From DATLYB01 sp964502525 (GTDB lineage Bacteria > Bacteroidota > Bacteroidia > Chitinophagales > CAIOSU01), in the NCBI GenBank assembly GCA_964502525.1, contig CAZCXH010000063.1:1-25023 (forward strand): a stretch of 25,023 nucleotides of DNA, given 5' to 3'. The position numbers and the translations under genes are program-made. Positions 1-7,726 of this stretch are shown one piece after another (the first letter of the stretch is position 1; each line of letters starts with the position of its first letter). The notes beneath the pieces are model-generated. The model worked only from the letters and a program-made list of their open reading frames with translations. It was not told the origin of the DNA and did not search any database.

Positions 1-845
1 AATGCGCTGGTAATTCCCATATCACCGTTGAATGCTCCGGCTTTTTGCTGATAAATGTGCGGCTGATTGGCTTTCCACCCGAATTTCCCGATGGCAACCT
101 TTTGATTCAGCTCATCCCACACATAGTTTGCTTTGCCGGAAATTCCATCACCGTCAGCATCGCTTTCATCTGCGTTTGCAAGCATCGCGCTTTCGTCCAC
201 CGCTTCGAGCAGCCCCAGCCCAAACACGGGAGGAGCAATGCGCGGAGAGGTTTTTACACCGGCAGGCAGGGGAATATAAGTATTGTCAATGCTGAAAACC
301 GGCTTGCGCAGGGAGTAAACTTCTCCATCACTGAAGGAGCCGGTGGTTTCTTCAAAATGAAAGGACACATCGCCCTCCTGCTGTGTGCCGAAGACCGCCT
401 TTTGCTGCAGTTGTCCTCCAAAACCCGGAACAGGTGCGGGGTCGCCATGGGCGCCTGTCCCGTCCACGCTCAGGCGCAGCAGCAGTCCGCCAAGGGCGCT
501 GCCGCTGGCAGGAAAGGGCGCCCTGCCGTTTTTTGTGTGGCAGGCTTCGCACCCGGTGGTGTTGAAAAGCGGTCCCAGCCCGCCATTGACGGTGGCGGGA
601 TTGGTTACGAAGGTGCCTTCAAAGAGAGGCAGCCCGTCCAGATGTTTTCTCAATTCGGAAACTGTGAGTGCCGGTGAAGGCGCGTCAAACGTGTTGCTGC
701 TCTGCAAATCAACGGTGTTTGCGCCACCGGCATTTTCCTCGCCTTGTTCATAATAAGGATTTGCGGCAGGGTCTTTCTGGCACGCGTGGAAGGTGAAGGT
801 GAAAATTCCGGTAACAAGCAGCAGGACGGCTGTTGTGTGTTTCAT
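1..845 (-). CDS. Di-heme oxidoreductase (DUF1111/DHOR-type) lipoprotein, 3' end outside window
   Basis: I translated this by hand from the ATG at 845. The frame stays open for 281 codons to the window edge, so the C-terminal part is missing. Residues 1-22 form a lipoprotein signal ending in HAC (Cys22), so the protein is probably tethered in the periplasm or outer membrane. A c-type heme site lies at Cys99-Glu-Ala-Cys102-His103, in the context TTGCEACHTKNGRAP. Later segments such as PVFGLGLLEAV, DADGDGISGKANYV and GKFGWKANQP are typical of the di-heme 'thiol oxidoreductase' family (DUF1111, about 450 residues); the second heme site should lie beyond the edge. The true enzymatic substrate of the family is poorly defined. 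It starts 20 bp after the imelysin stop, so it is the third gene of the porin-imelysin-DHOR operon. In other bacteria DUF1111 proteins often accompany imelysins in iron-regulated clusters. Confidence 0.88.
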   Translation of the reverse strand, partial: MKHTTAVLLLVTGIFTFTFHACQKDPAANPYYEQGEENAGGANTVDLQSSNTFDAPSPALTVSELRKHLDGLPLFEGTFVTNPATVNGGLGPLFNTTGCEACHTKNGRAPFPASGSALGGLLLRLSVDGTGAHGDPAPVPGFGGQLQQKAVFGTQQEGDVSFHFEETTGSFSDGEVYSLRKPVFSIDNTYIPLPAGVKTSPRIAPPVFGLGLLEAVDESAMLANADESDADGDGISGKANYVWDELNQKVAIGKFGWKANQPHIYQQKAGAFNGDMGITSA

Positions 846-865
846 TTATTATGAATTCAATTTAT

Positions 866-1918
866 TTACAGATTAGAGATGAAAGGCAATACCTCGCTTT
901 GCAACACTTCCTGCAGGCTGCGCACTTTGTCCTGCGCATTCTGCACTTCCGCCTGGTTATTGAAGATTGCAGCGGAGAAAGTGCCCGGAATGTTTTCAAT
1001 GGCGCTGACGGCTTCGTCAATATGCGTTTTCACGCGCGCATCCAAATCGGCATTCTTCTCTTTGATGACTGATGAGATGCCGTCTGCGCTTTCGGTGTTG
1101 TAGCCGCCCAGCCAGATATTTTTGATGCTGCGGATGTTGTCTGCAAAATCAGCTTTTGAGTTGGCGCTGAAGCGCGATTCTTCCAGCAAAAGATTCTGCT
1201 GCGTAAACGGGTCGTTGATTTTTCCGTTGGCGACTTCATCGGCAATCGTTACCAGCCCGTTTATAATTTCCTCCAGCGCTGCCTTTTGGGAAACATACAC
1301 CGCGCTGCCGCTGCCTGCAGTTACGAGCGTGTTGTAAAAATTGTCTCCTTCGGGAGCCCAGGCGTCATAAAGCTGTGCCGTTGCCTGCTGCAAAGTTTCA
1401 GAGCATCCTGCCAGATATTCAAACTCACGCACGGTGAAGCTGCCGATTGCCTTATTGCCTGTTTCGCCAAAGAGCAGCCATTCAATAGTGTGAAACCCTT
1501 TCAGCGTGCCTTCCAGCGTGTTGATATAGCTTGCATTGAGCGCAGCGGAACTTGCCAGCACGGCATTCAGGTCCACCACGTTTACGGGCCAGGAATCTAT
1601 CGAAGGGTCAATGCCCTGCTGGTCCACGGGACCGAAAAGAAATCCTTCCGCTTTTTCCCACGGCTCGCGGGCTTCGCGCCACGCCTGACGCGAGGCTTCC
1701 AGATTCTGCTGCGTGGGATTCGCATCCAATGCGGCAAGCGTGGAGGCAAGATTGGTTACCTTCTGGTCAAGGTCGGCATAGGTGGCAAGTATCACATCGC
1801 CTGATGTGGTGATTTGCGCTGAATAATCAAAGCCGTCATCCGTGCCGCCTTCTTTGTCGCAGGAAGAAAGGAACAACGTTGCCGCAATCAGGCTGAAGAA
1901 GAGGAGTTGTTTTTTCAT
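866..1918 (-). CDS. Imelysin family lipoprotein (iron-regulated, IrpA/EfeO-M75 type)
   Basis: 350 residues with a lipoprotein signal peptide (lipobox LSSC, Cys20). The body is predicted helical and carries the imelysin signature: the HxxE pair His143-x-x-Glu146 in GFHTIEWLLFG, and upstream the segment EGFLFGPVDQQGIDP with SWPVN, both typical of the fold. Imelysins (formerly peptidase M75) are now seen mostly as periplasmic metal- or heme-related binding proteins of iron uptake systems rather than peptidases; the exact ligand here is unknown. It lies 23 bp after the porin stop and 20 bp before the di-heme gene, so the three are surely cotranscribed. No internal promoter is obvious. The start is the ATG at 1918, immediately followed by Lys-Lys and a hydrophobic stretch. 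Family assignment is firm; function is inferred from context. Confidence 0.92.
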   Translation of the reverse strand: MKKQLLFFSLIAATLFLSSCDKEGGTDDGFDYSAQITTSGDVILATYADLDQKVTNLASTLAALDANPTQQNLEASRQAWREAREPWEKAEGFLFGPVDQQGIDPSIDSWPVNVVDLNAVLASSAALNASYINTLEGTLKGFHTIEWLLFGETGNKAIGSFTVREFEYLAGCSETLQQATAQLYDAWAPEGDNFYNTLVTAGSGSAVYVSQKAALEEIINGLVTIADEVANGKINDPFTQQNLLLEESRFSANSKADFADNIRSIKNIWLGGYNTESADGISSVIKEKNADLDARVKTHIDEAVSAIENIPGTFSAAIFNNQAEVQNAQDKVRSLQEVLQSEVLPFISNL

Positions 1919-1941
1919 GTTGCTGTTTTTTGTTATTGTAA

Positions 1942-3204
1942 TTAAAATGCAAATCCGAGACCCATGATGAAAGTGTTTTCCATGTTGTTATCCGGTATGC
2001 CCACTTTTCTGCTTGAGAAATAAGATTTCAGGACAACCTGTTTCACCGGCTGGAAATTCAGTCCGATTCCCCATGCTTTCCGTTCCCACCGCGGATTGTT
2101 GAACACATCGCCCGTAGTTCTGAACATGGAGTCGTAGTAATCAAACCGCCCGTAAACGGTCAGTCCGCCCTTGAATTTCATGTCGGAAAAACTGCGCGTG
2201 ATTTCCAGAATATCGGTTCCCAGCTCTGCATAGGCTCCGAGCGCCTGGCTGCCAACGGGAGTGCGTTTTACATTGAGGTTGTTCGACAGGTTCCTGTTTG
2301 CTGCGGAAATCGCATCGGCATTGGACACATTCCCCCACAGCACTGCCGCCTTGCCTTTAATAAAACCGTAATCAACCGCGGCATGAGCATCCACAATGCC
2401 GACATATCCGGGCACTTTCAAATCGGGCTTCGGGCGATTGTTTGTCGAGTTACCGAAGTAGCCGCTCACGCCAGCGAAGTTTTCTTCCTTCCATGAAAAA
2501 TCAAACCGCGCTGTGCCCGCCCAGTCTTCTGCGTTCACCGTTTCAAAACGTTTCTGATTTCCCCTGCGCACCCAGGTAGCGGAAGAAAAGGCGGAATTAT
2601 CAAGCCCGTTTACCGCGCCCAGCACATATTGAAAACGGTTTTCTTTATCAAATGAGCCGGAGAACATCACTCCGAAATCCGTCCATGCGGTAGGGATGAG
2701 GTTCGCTTCCATTTCCGTGATGGTGGGTGTGAAGTATTCGGTCGGCTCATCATAAGCATAATACAACCCTACGGGAACTTTCACCCTGCCAGCGCGGATA
2801 TTCAGCCAATGCCGGTGGTTATATTCTAGGTTGAGCTGCTCAATGAGTATTTCGCCACCCTTTTCGATTTCATACTCAAACTCGCCAAACTCCTCAAAAC
2901 GGTCAAACTCCACGGCAGCGCCCGTGCCGCCATGCTCGAATTCAATTTCCGAATTGAGCTTCAGCTTGTCGGTGAATTTAATTTTCAACTCAAACACGAA
3001 GCGCTCAAGGTCAATCGCATCGCGCCTTGCGGTGTCCGTTTCCCAATTGAACACGTAATAGTTGATGGCTCCGTAGCCGCCCACCTTCACATGCTGAAGC
3101 ACTTTCCAGAGTTTGTCCAGTTTCGCATGGCGCGTGGAATCATCGTCTGCGGAAAAGGCGCGCAGCGATGCAAAAAGACAGAGGAGCAAAGCAAATTTTC
3201 TCAC
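1942..3204 (-). CDS. Outer-membrane beta-barrel porin (OprO/P-like)
   Basis: 420 residues with a clear signal peptide (MRKFALLLCLFASLRAFSA). After a short charged helix (about residues 25-38) comes an alternating beta-strand pattern rich in Tyr, Phe and Gly that ends in Phe (GLGFAF), as expected for a barrel inserted by BamA. Segments such as LKLNSEIEFEHGG, LNIRAGRVKVPVGLYY and AWTDFGVMFSG resemble the phosphate-selective porin O/P-like barrels common in Bacteroidota; 'phosphate' should not be taken literally. The start is a GTG at 3204, directly before a perfect signal peptide; no ATG fits. It is the first gene of the operon that continues into the imelysin and di-heme lipoproteins, so the barrel may supply the metal-related substrate those periplasmic proteins handle. 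That role is inference. Confidence 0.85.
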   Translation of the reverse strand: MRKFALLLCLFASLRAFSADDDSTRHAKLDKLWKVLQHVKVGGYGAINYYVFNWETDTARRDAIDLERFVFELKIKFTDKLKLNSEIEFEHGGTGAAVEFDRFEEFGEFEYEIEKGGEILIEQLNLEYNHRHWLNIRAGRVKVPVGLYYAYDEPTEYFTPTITEMEANLIPTAWTDFGVMFSGSFDKENRFQYVLGAVNGLDNSAFSSATWVRRGNQKRFETVNAEDWAGTARFDFSWKEENFAGVSGYFGNSTNNRPKPDLKVPGYVGIVDAHAAVDYGFIKGKAAVLWGNVSNADAISAANRNLSNNLNVKRTPVGSQALGAYAELGTDILEITRSFSDMKFKGGLTVYGRFDYYDSMFRTTGDVFNNPRWERKAWGIGLNFQPVKQVVLKSYFSSRKVGIPDNNMENTFIMGLGFAF

Positions 3205-3226
3205 CGTTCACAAAATAAGTGGGAGG

Positions 3227-3257
3227 CAAAAATATACGCTCTGTCAGCGTTTGCAGA
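3227..3257 (-). promoter_or_regulatory. Bacteroidota-type promoter of the porin-imelysin-DHOR operon
   Basis: On the minus strand a TATTTTTG (complement of 3227-3234) matches the -7 consensus TAnnTTTG. Exactly 19 bases upstream lies TCTG (3254-3257), three of four matches to the -33 TTTG. The predicted RNA start lies about 15-20 bases before the GTG at 3204. I did not find a convincing Fur-like palindrome around it. Confidence 0.6.
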
Positions 3258-3352
3258 CCGAAACGGTGAAAATGCCTATGATTAGGTAGGCGGTATTGCT
3301 TCCTTATTTATGGGTTCCCCGCCTCTGGCGAGCGAAGATAGCTGATAAGCGT

Positions 3353-3373
3353 GCACTCGCGAGACGCGAGTGC
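3353..3373. repeat. Perfect 9-bp hairpin in divergent intergenic spacer
   Basis: GCACTCGCG (3353-3361), loop AGA, CGCGAGTGC (3365-3373): a perfect GC-rich inverted repeat. A second perfect 10-bp palindrome, TTCCGCGGAA, follows at 3389-3398. Both lie between the divergent porin-operon and alcohol dehydrogenase promoters, so neither is needed as a terminator. It may be an operator, or a piece of a dispersed repeat. The rest of the spacer (3258-3352) shows nothing I can identify. Confidence 0.6.
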
Positions 3374-3423
3374 GGGCGGATTCCGTCATTCCGCGGAACA
3401 GCCCTACATTTTTTCGCAACAAG

Positions 3424-3431
3424 TATCTTTG
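3424..3431 (+). promoter_or_regulatory. -7 promoter element of the alcohol dehydrogenase gene
   Basis: TATCTTTG matches TAnnTTTG exactly; I see no good -33 TTTG at the usual spacing. RNA would start about 10-15 bases before the ATG at 3451. That places the promoter inside the longer possible reading frame from 3370 and supports the shorter start. Confidence 0.5.
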
Positions 3432-3450
3432 CCGCAAAAATTTTTTAAGC

Positions 3451-4602
3451 ATGACCAATTATACTCAAACAAGTTCATTTTCATTCCCTACAAGCATTCG
3501 TTTTGGAAGCGGTGTTATCCGCGAGTTGCCGGCTCATTTGAAATCGCAGCGATTGAAGGAGCCACTGATTGTAACAGACCCGACAGTGGCGCAGTTGGAT
3601 TTCTTTAAAAAAATCATTGAACATCTGAAGCAGGAGAAGCTCAATCCTGTTGTTTTCTCAGATATTCATAAAAATCCTGTTAAGTCGGACGTCATCAAAG
3701 GGGGCGACACGTTTCGAAGCGAAGAGTGCGACAGCATTGTAGGCATCGGTGGCGGTGCCGCGCTGGACGTAGCAAGAGCCATTGCGCTCAATGCTTTCCA
3801 CGAGCGCGACTTGTTTGATTACGATGATTTGATAGGCGGTGATAAATATGTCACGGAAATCATTCCTTATTTCGTCACTGTGCCCACAACATCCGGAACC
3901 GGAAGCGAAGTGGGCAGAAGCGCGATTATTTCAGAAGATGAAAGCAAGAAGAAGCGGATTCTTTTTTCACCGCGCTTAATTGCCAAACAGGTTTTCGCTG
4001 ATCCGGAATTGACTTATGATTTGCCTCCTGCCATTACAGCAGCAACAGGAATGGATGCGCTCACTCACAATATGGAAGCTTTCATTGCTAAAAACTTCCA
4101 TCCTATTTGCGAGGGCATCGCGCTGGAAGGAATCCGCCTGATTGCCGAATCATTGGATGATGCAGTGAACCGTCCCTCACCGGAGTCACGGGCGAAGATG
4201 ATGCTCGGCTCGATGATGGGAGCCATAGCCTTCCAAAAGGGTTTGGGCGTTGTGCATTCTCTTGCGCATCCGCTCTCCGCCCTGCTCGACACGCATCACG
4301 GCTTGGCAAACGCGGTGAATATTCCTTATGGCATGCGTTTTAACTATCCGGGTCTTGAAAGCCAATTCCGGAGAATTGCACGCACCCTTAATCTGCAAGA
4401 GGAAACGGGCGAAGCCGTGGTAAATTGGCTGTTTGAACTCAACACTAAAATCGGGATTCCTCACAAGCTGGGCGAAATCGGTGTGAAAGAAGAGCACCTT
4501 GAAACCCTTGCCGACCTTGCCTTTGCCGATTTCTGCCATCCTAATAATCCCAAACCGGTGACACGGGATGATTTCAAAAGGCTTTACCGGGAAGCGCTGT
4601 AG
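3451..4602 (+). CDS. Iron-containing alcohol dehydrogenase
   Basis: 383 residues. NAD(P)-dependent group III (Fe-type) alcohol dehydrogenase, cytosolic. It shows the Rossmann GGG motif (VGIGGGAALDVARAIA), the nucleotide-loop motif VPTTSGTGSEV, and the family's metal site region: the Asp and His of GMDALTHNMEAF and the two His of VVHSLAHPLSALLDTHHG. Length is standard (about 380-390). The reading frame is open from 3370, but the extra 27 residues have no family character and contain the TATCTTTG promoter element, so I chose the ATG at 3451; an A/T-rich leader precedes it, with no Shine-Dalgarno. Substrate cannot be read from sequence: 1,3-propanediol, lactaldehyde, butanol and hydroxy-acid enzymes share this signature. 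It stands alone, with its stop codon 2 bp from that of the convergent ABC1 kinase gene. Confidence 0.93.
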   Translation: MTNYTQTSSFSFPTSIRFGSGVIRELPAHLKSQRLKEPLIVTDPTVAQLDFFKKIIEHLKQEKLNPVVFSDIHKNPVKSDVIKGGDTFRSEECDSIVGIGGGAALDVARAIALNAFHERDLFDYDDLIGGDKYVTEIIPYFVTVPTTSGTGSEVGRSAIISEDESKKKRILFSPRLIAKQVFADPELTYDLPPAITAATGMDALTHNMEAFIAKNFHPICEGIALEGIRLIAESLDDAVNRPSPESRAKMMLGSMMGAIAFQKGLGVVHSLAHPLSALLDTHHGLANAVNIPYGMRFNYPGLESQFRRIARTLNLQEETGEAVVNWLFELNTKIGIPHKLGEIGVKEEHLETLADLAFADFCHPNNPKPVTRDDFKRLYREAL

Positions 4603-4604
4603 CG

Positions 4605-6293
4605 CTACTTATATTTCCTTCTTCTTAGAATCGAATAGATCAGCATCGCAAAAAGCCCGCTTGCGGTGAAGAAACCTATAAGGCTCAGATAAGGATAGCC
4701 TTCCGGAGATTTAGCAGCCTGCGGCAGGTCAGCGAGCATGACAATAGACGAGCCGATAATGAGCGCAACGATAATCAGCGTGATAGACACGCGGTTGGTG
4801 ATGCTGTCGAGCTTCTTCAGCAGGTAGCCATAACCCTGGTGCTCCACTTCGAAGTGCAGTTTTCCCTTGCTGGTCTTGGAGATGATTTCCTTGACCTCGA
4901 TGGGGAAGTTGTTGATGAATGAAGTGATTGCCGAAAAACGGTGCGATACTTCATTGGCAATGTTCTTGGGCTTCAACTGCTCGCGCAGCAGCTTCATCCC
5001 GTAGGGCTTGATGAATTCGTAGGTGTTGAAACGGGGATGCAGTTGCTTGCCAAGCCCCTCCAGTATGGCAAAAGCGCGGAAAATGAGGAACACGCTGCCG
5101 GGAACGCGCATCTTGTAGTCATACATGATCTTCTGCAGGCGCGTGAGCATGTCGGCAATGTTTCCCTCGCTGACATCGAGTGATGCGAAATCTTCAATCA
5201 GATCGTTGAGGTCGTATTCAAACTGGCGCTCATCGGTGATCTGGTCTTCAAGCGACAACCTGCGCATGTACATCGCCATCTGGCGGGCATCCTGCTGGGC
5301 GAAACTGATGAAGATGCCGGCAAAGCTGAATTTGTCTTTCGACATCAACTGTCCCGCCATGCCGAAGTCAATGAGGGCAATAACTCCATCCTGGCGGACG
5401 AATACGTTTCCGGGATGCGGGTCGGCATGGAAGAAGCCATACTCGAAGATCATCGTCAGGTAGATGCTCATGCCGTTTTCCGCTACCTTCCTGGGGTCAA
5501 GCCCCCATGCGCGTATCTGCTTGATGTCCGAAATTTTGCAGCCCCCGGTAAATTCAATCACCAGCACCTTGTCGGTGGAGTATTCCCGGTAAGCTTTCGG
5601 GATATAGAAGTTGGTGTAGTTTTTATACGTCTGCCTGAACCGTTCAATATTCCGGGCCTCATGCCGGTAGTCCATCTCCTTGCTCATGGTGCGTTCGAAG
5701 GCAAGCACCACATCCATGGCGTTGATGATGCCCTGCCGCAGCAGATAGCGCTCGGTGCGCGTAACGGCCTCCTTGATGATGGCGATGTCGCGCTCCACGA
5801 TGTCATGCACATCAGGACGCTGCACTTTCACCACCACCTTTTGACCGCTTTTCAGCCGCGCCTCATGCACCTGGCCGATGGAAGCGGAGGCTAACGTGTT
5901 TTCATTAAACTCCATGAAGATATCCTCGACCTCGCCCCCCAGTTCGCGCTTGATGATCTCCCTTACGATTTTGTAATTGAAGGGAGGCACATTGTCCTGT
6001 AGCTTTTCCAGCTCCCTGATAAGCCCTTCCGGGAGCATATCCGGGCGGTTGCTCATCACCTGCGCCAGCTTGACGAAAGTGGGGCCCAGCTCCTCGGCTA
6101 CCATGCGGACGCGTTCATAGCGGGTGTATTCAAGGGCGGGGCGCTCCTGCCGCATCCAGGATATGCGCATATTCTCCGGCACGAAGTTGCGCATGGTGGA
6201 ATTGGCGATGACATCCTCAAATCCATACTTCACCAGCACCGCGATGATTTCGCGGGTTCTGCCGATATTGCGGAAAGTTTGGTTGAATATCAC
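4605..6293 (-). CDS. ABC1/AarF/UbiB family atypical kinase, membrane-anchored
   Basis: 562 residues. The ABC1 (UbiB/COQ8-like) fold is clear: the KxGQ-region helix (residues 70-103), the alanine-loop equivalent with ASASIGQVH (about 135-143), the lysine in VVVKVQRP (Lys156), Glu in KEMDYRHEARN, the catalytic DPHPGN (291-296) and the metal motif DFG (309-311). The C-terminus has two membrane segments (about 505-525 and 533-553) ending in a basic tail, as in UbiB. Family members support ubiquinone/isoprenoid quinone biosynthesis or lipid handling; Bacteroidota mostly make menaquinone, so the role here is open. The usual KxGQ reads KLAQ (residues 75-78), a Gly-to-Ala change in the hallmark motif. 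The start is a GTG at 6293; an in-frame TAG lies three codons upstream, so no longer form is possible. A consensus promoter lies at 6360-6390. Confidence 0.92.
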   Translation of the reverse strand: MIFNQTFRNIGRTREIIAVLVKYGFEDVIANSTMRNFVPENMRISWMRQERPALEYTRYERVRMVAEELGPTFVKLAQVMSNRPDMLPEGLIRELEKLQDNVPPFNYKIVREIIKRELGGEVEDIFMEFNENTLASASIGQVHEARLKSGQKVVVKVQRPDVHDIVERDIAIIKEAVTRTERYLLRQGIINAMDVVLAFERTMSKEMDYRHEARNIERFRQTYKNYTNFYIPKAYREYSTDKVLVIEFTGGCKISDIKQIRAWGLDPRKVAENGMSIYLTMIFEYGFFHADPHPGNVFVRQDGVIALIDFGMAGQLMSKDKFSFAGIFISFAQQDARQMAMYMRRLSLEDQITDERQFEYDLNDLIEDFASLDVSEGNIADMLTRLQKIMYDYKMRVPGSVFLIFRAFAILEGLGKQLHPRFNTYEFIKPYGMKLLREQLKPKNIANEVSHRFSAITSFINNFPIEVKEIISKTSKGKLHFEVEHQGYGYLLKKLDSITNRVSITLIIVALIIGSSIVMLADLPQAAKSPEGYPYLSLIGFFTASGLFAMLIYSILRRRKYK

Positions 6294-6359
6294 AGGGAGC
6301 TACCGGAGATTTTGGATAATTGAGGTTTTTAAAGCTTACGCAATTGTTGGAAATAACGG

Positions 6360-6390
6360 CAAAGGTATGTTACAGAACATTCTTATCAAA
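6360..6390 (-). promoter_or_regulatory. Consensus Bacteroidota promoter of the ABC1 kinase gene
   Basis: On the minus strand: TTTG (complement of 6387-6390), exactly 19 bases, then TACCTTTG (complement of 6360-6367). This is a perfect TTTG-N19-TAnnTTTG, the best promoter in the window. The leader to the GTG at 6293 would be about 55-60 bases. Confidence 0.75.
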
Positions 6391-6893
6391 TAGGAATAGT
6401 CAATTTTTGATGAAACACTTCTGTTCGTTCAATGTTTCATGCAGGGAGCAGCCGGGTTTCCTAAACGGAAAGAAATAAACGACTCTCCTTTAACAGGGAT
6501 GAATGCTCTGAGAAATCAAGCGATGTGTTGTTCTTTATCGTCCTGTTGCAATTCATCTGATGATTATACCGCGAGTAGTCGAGTTTCCGAAGGAACGAGA
6601 CGTACTCTCGGTTAATACCGAACATTCTACGGTTCAATTTTCGAAAACCTGACTTGTTTCGGTATAATACCGGCTTTTCGGACTCAAACCTTAAGTTTAT
6701 GCCTAAATTCCGCAAACTCAAATCCATATCCATGAACAATCAATTTTTCAGCAGATACGCAGTCTTCCGCAGAAAATATTCTTTTCTGACATTCATCTGC
6801 GTGAATCAGCGTAATCTGCGGGAGACCTGTCATTTCAAATAGTTTGCAGATTTAAGGTCATATTATATCTATTATATCTTAACTTCAAAACGC
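6391..6893. other. Gene-poor spacer
   Basis: Lies between the ABC1 kinase promoter and the DoxX-like gene. The only sizeable open frame (minus, 6461-6739, 92 codons) has no recognisable family, no promoter and a composition dominated by Arg, Asn and Ser; I do not call it. Three ATACCG motifs occur near 6567-6675, one in the odd palindrome CGGTATaATACCG around 6659-6671. A degenerate inverted repeat occupies 6751-6825. I see no tRNA or conserved RNA. The region may be decayed coding sequence or house an unrecognised RNA. Confidence 0.5.
6751..6825. repeat. Degenerate intergenic inverted repeat (GCAGATTACGC family)
   Basis: The left arm GCAGATACGCAG (6751-6762) pairs imperfectly with CAGCGTAATCTGC (6807-6819), and CCGCAGA (6767-6773) pairs perfectly with TCTGCGG (6815-6821). 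Similar words (CTGCGTGAATCAGCGTAATCTGCGG) are, from memory, widespread as intergenic repeats in unrelated bacterial genomes and produce spurious peptides of the type ICVNQRNLRE. Origin and function are unknown. Confidence 0.5.
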
Positions 6894-7262
6894 ATGCTCA
6901 AGCGGATCGGCCTTTACCTGATGGCAGCCTTCTACCTGTTTGCGGGCATCAACCATTTCCGCAATCCGGACTTTTATTACGGATTGATTCCCTCCTGCCT
7001 TCCAAACCCGGATTTTATCATTGCCGCAAGCGGTGTGGCGGAAATTGTGTTGGGAGCGCTGCTGCTTTTTTCAAAGACAAGAAAGATTGCCGCTTATGGC
7101 ATCATCGCCATGCTGATAGCGTTCGTTCCGGCTCATGTGCACCATATCCGGACAGGCGGTTGTCCAACCGAGGAGTTATGCGTTCCTCTTTGGGCAACCT
7201 GGGTGCGGTTACTTGTTGGTCAACCCTTGCTGATAGCATGGGCGTGGTGGAACAGGAATTAG
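6894..7262 (+). CDS. DoxX-like four-helix membrane protein
   Basis: 122 residues with four predicted membrane helices (about 5-20, 40-59, 64-83 and 99-118). The N-terminal pattern YLFAGINHFRNPDFY and the following VAEIVLGALLLF are typical of DoxX-like/MauE-like small integral membrane proteins of Bacteroidota. Function in this family is largely unknown; some members relate to quinone-linked redox or thiosulfate:quinone oxidoreductase. A Cys pair (GGCPTEELCVP, about residues 94-101) sits between helices 3 and 4. The start ATG at 6894 follows an A/T-rich leader. No clean promoter was found; TAGTTTG at 6840-6846 is a one-base-short candidate. The next gene begins 20 bp after its stop, so cotranscription is possible. 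Confidence 0.82.
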   Translation: MLKRIGLYLMAAFYLFAGINHFRNPDFYYGLIPSCLPNPDFIIAASGVAEIVLGALLLFSKTRKIAAYGIIAMLIAFVPAHVHHIRTGGCPTEELCVPLWATWVRLLVGQPLLIAWAWWNRN

Positions 7263-7270
7263 TATCTTGG
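7263..7270 (+). promoter_or_regulatory. Possible -7 element for the DUF2237 gene
   Basis: TATCTTGG starts at the base after the DoxX-like stop codon and closely resembles the alcohol dehydrogenase promoter context (AGTATCTTTGCCGCAAAAA versus AGTATCTTGGCAGAAAAAA). It is one base off TAnnTTTG and has no -33 match, so it is tentative. It lies within the longer possible reading frame from 7160 and supports the start at 7283. Confidence 0.35.
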
Positions 7271-7282
7271 CAGAAAAAACTC

Positions 7283-7657
7283 ATGGCAACCAATGTTTTC
7301 GGAGAAACTTTGATACCGTGCAGCGTAAAACCGCTTACGGGTTTTTACCGGGATGGGTGTTGCAATTCAGGTGAAGATGATCTCGGGGTGCATTCGGTTT
7401 GCGTTATAGTCACTGCCGAGTTTCTTGAATTCTCCTCTCTCAAGGGCAACGACCTCTCTACTCCACGTCCTGAGTATCAATTTCCCGGGCTGAAGCCGGG
7501 CGACCGCTGGTGCCTGTGCGCCAGCCGCTGGGTGGAAGCCTGGAAGGCGGGCAAGGCGCCCAAGGTGGTGCTCGAAGCTACGCACGAACGCACGCTCGAC
7601 TTTGTCGAGTTGGATGAACTGATAAAATGGGCGGCTAAATCTTCGGTCGGGCAATAA
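7283..7657 (+). CDS. DUF2237 family protein
   Basis: 124 residues, matching the usual small size of DUF2237. Recognisable family features: NVFGETLIPCSVKPLTGFYRDGCC near the N-terminus (cited as positions 3-26; key residues Cys12, Gly18, Tyr20, Cys24, Cys25), then the central DLGVHSVCVIVTAEFLEFS, and PGDRWCLCASRWVEA followed by LEATHERTLDFV. The conserved cysteines and acidic residues are typical, but no biochemical role is established to my knowledge. It is soluble, with no signal peptide. The frame is open from 7160, but those 41 codons overlap the DoxX-like gene in another frame, so the ATG at 7283 is the natural start, 20 bp downstream of that gene. Confidence 0.88.
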   Translation: MATNVFGETLIPCSVKPLTGFYRDGCCNSGEDDLGVHSVCVIVTAEFLEFSSLKGNDLSTPRPEYQFPGLKPGDRWCLCASRWVEAWKAGKAPKVVLEATHERTLDFVELDELIKWAAKSSVGQ

Positions 7658-7726
7658 GTGCAAAACTTTTTCCGTTTTGTTAACAATTATTTTCCAATTT
7701 ATTTATTTTCTCATGCAACTTTCCAA

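Noticed and set aside
45..677. 210-codon plus-strand open frame at the left end
   Set aside because: It is the antisense shadow of the di-heme oxidoreductase, whose minus-strand frame carries a lipobox, CxxCH and family motifs.
1286..1804. 172-codon plus-strand open frame
   Set aside because: Lies wholly inside the imelysin gene on the other strand and has no protein-like features.
3370..3450. Upstream extension of the alcohol dehydrogenase
   Set aside because: The extra 27 residues lack family similarity and span the TATCTTTG promoter element.
6461..6739. 92-codon minus-strand open frame in the 6.4-6.9 kb spacer
   Set aside because: No promoter or leader, no recognisable domain, random-looking composition; more likely chance or decayed sequence.
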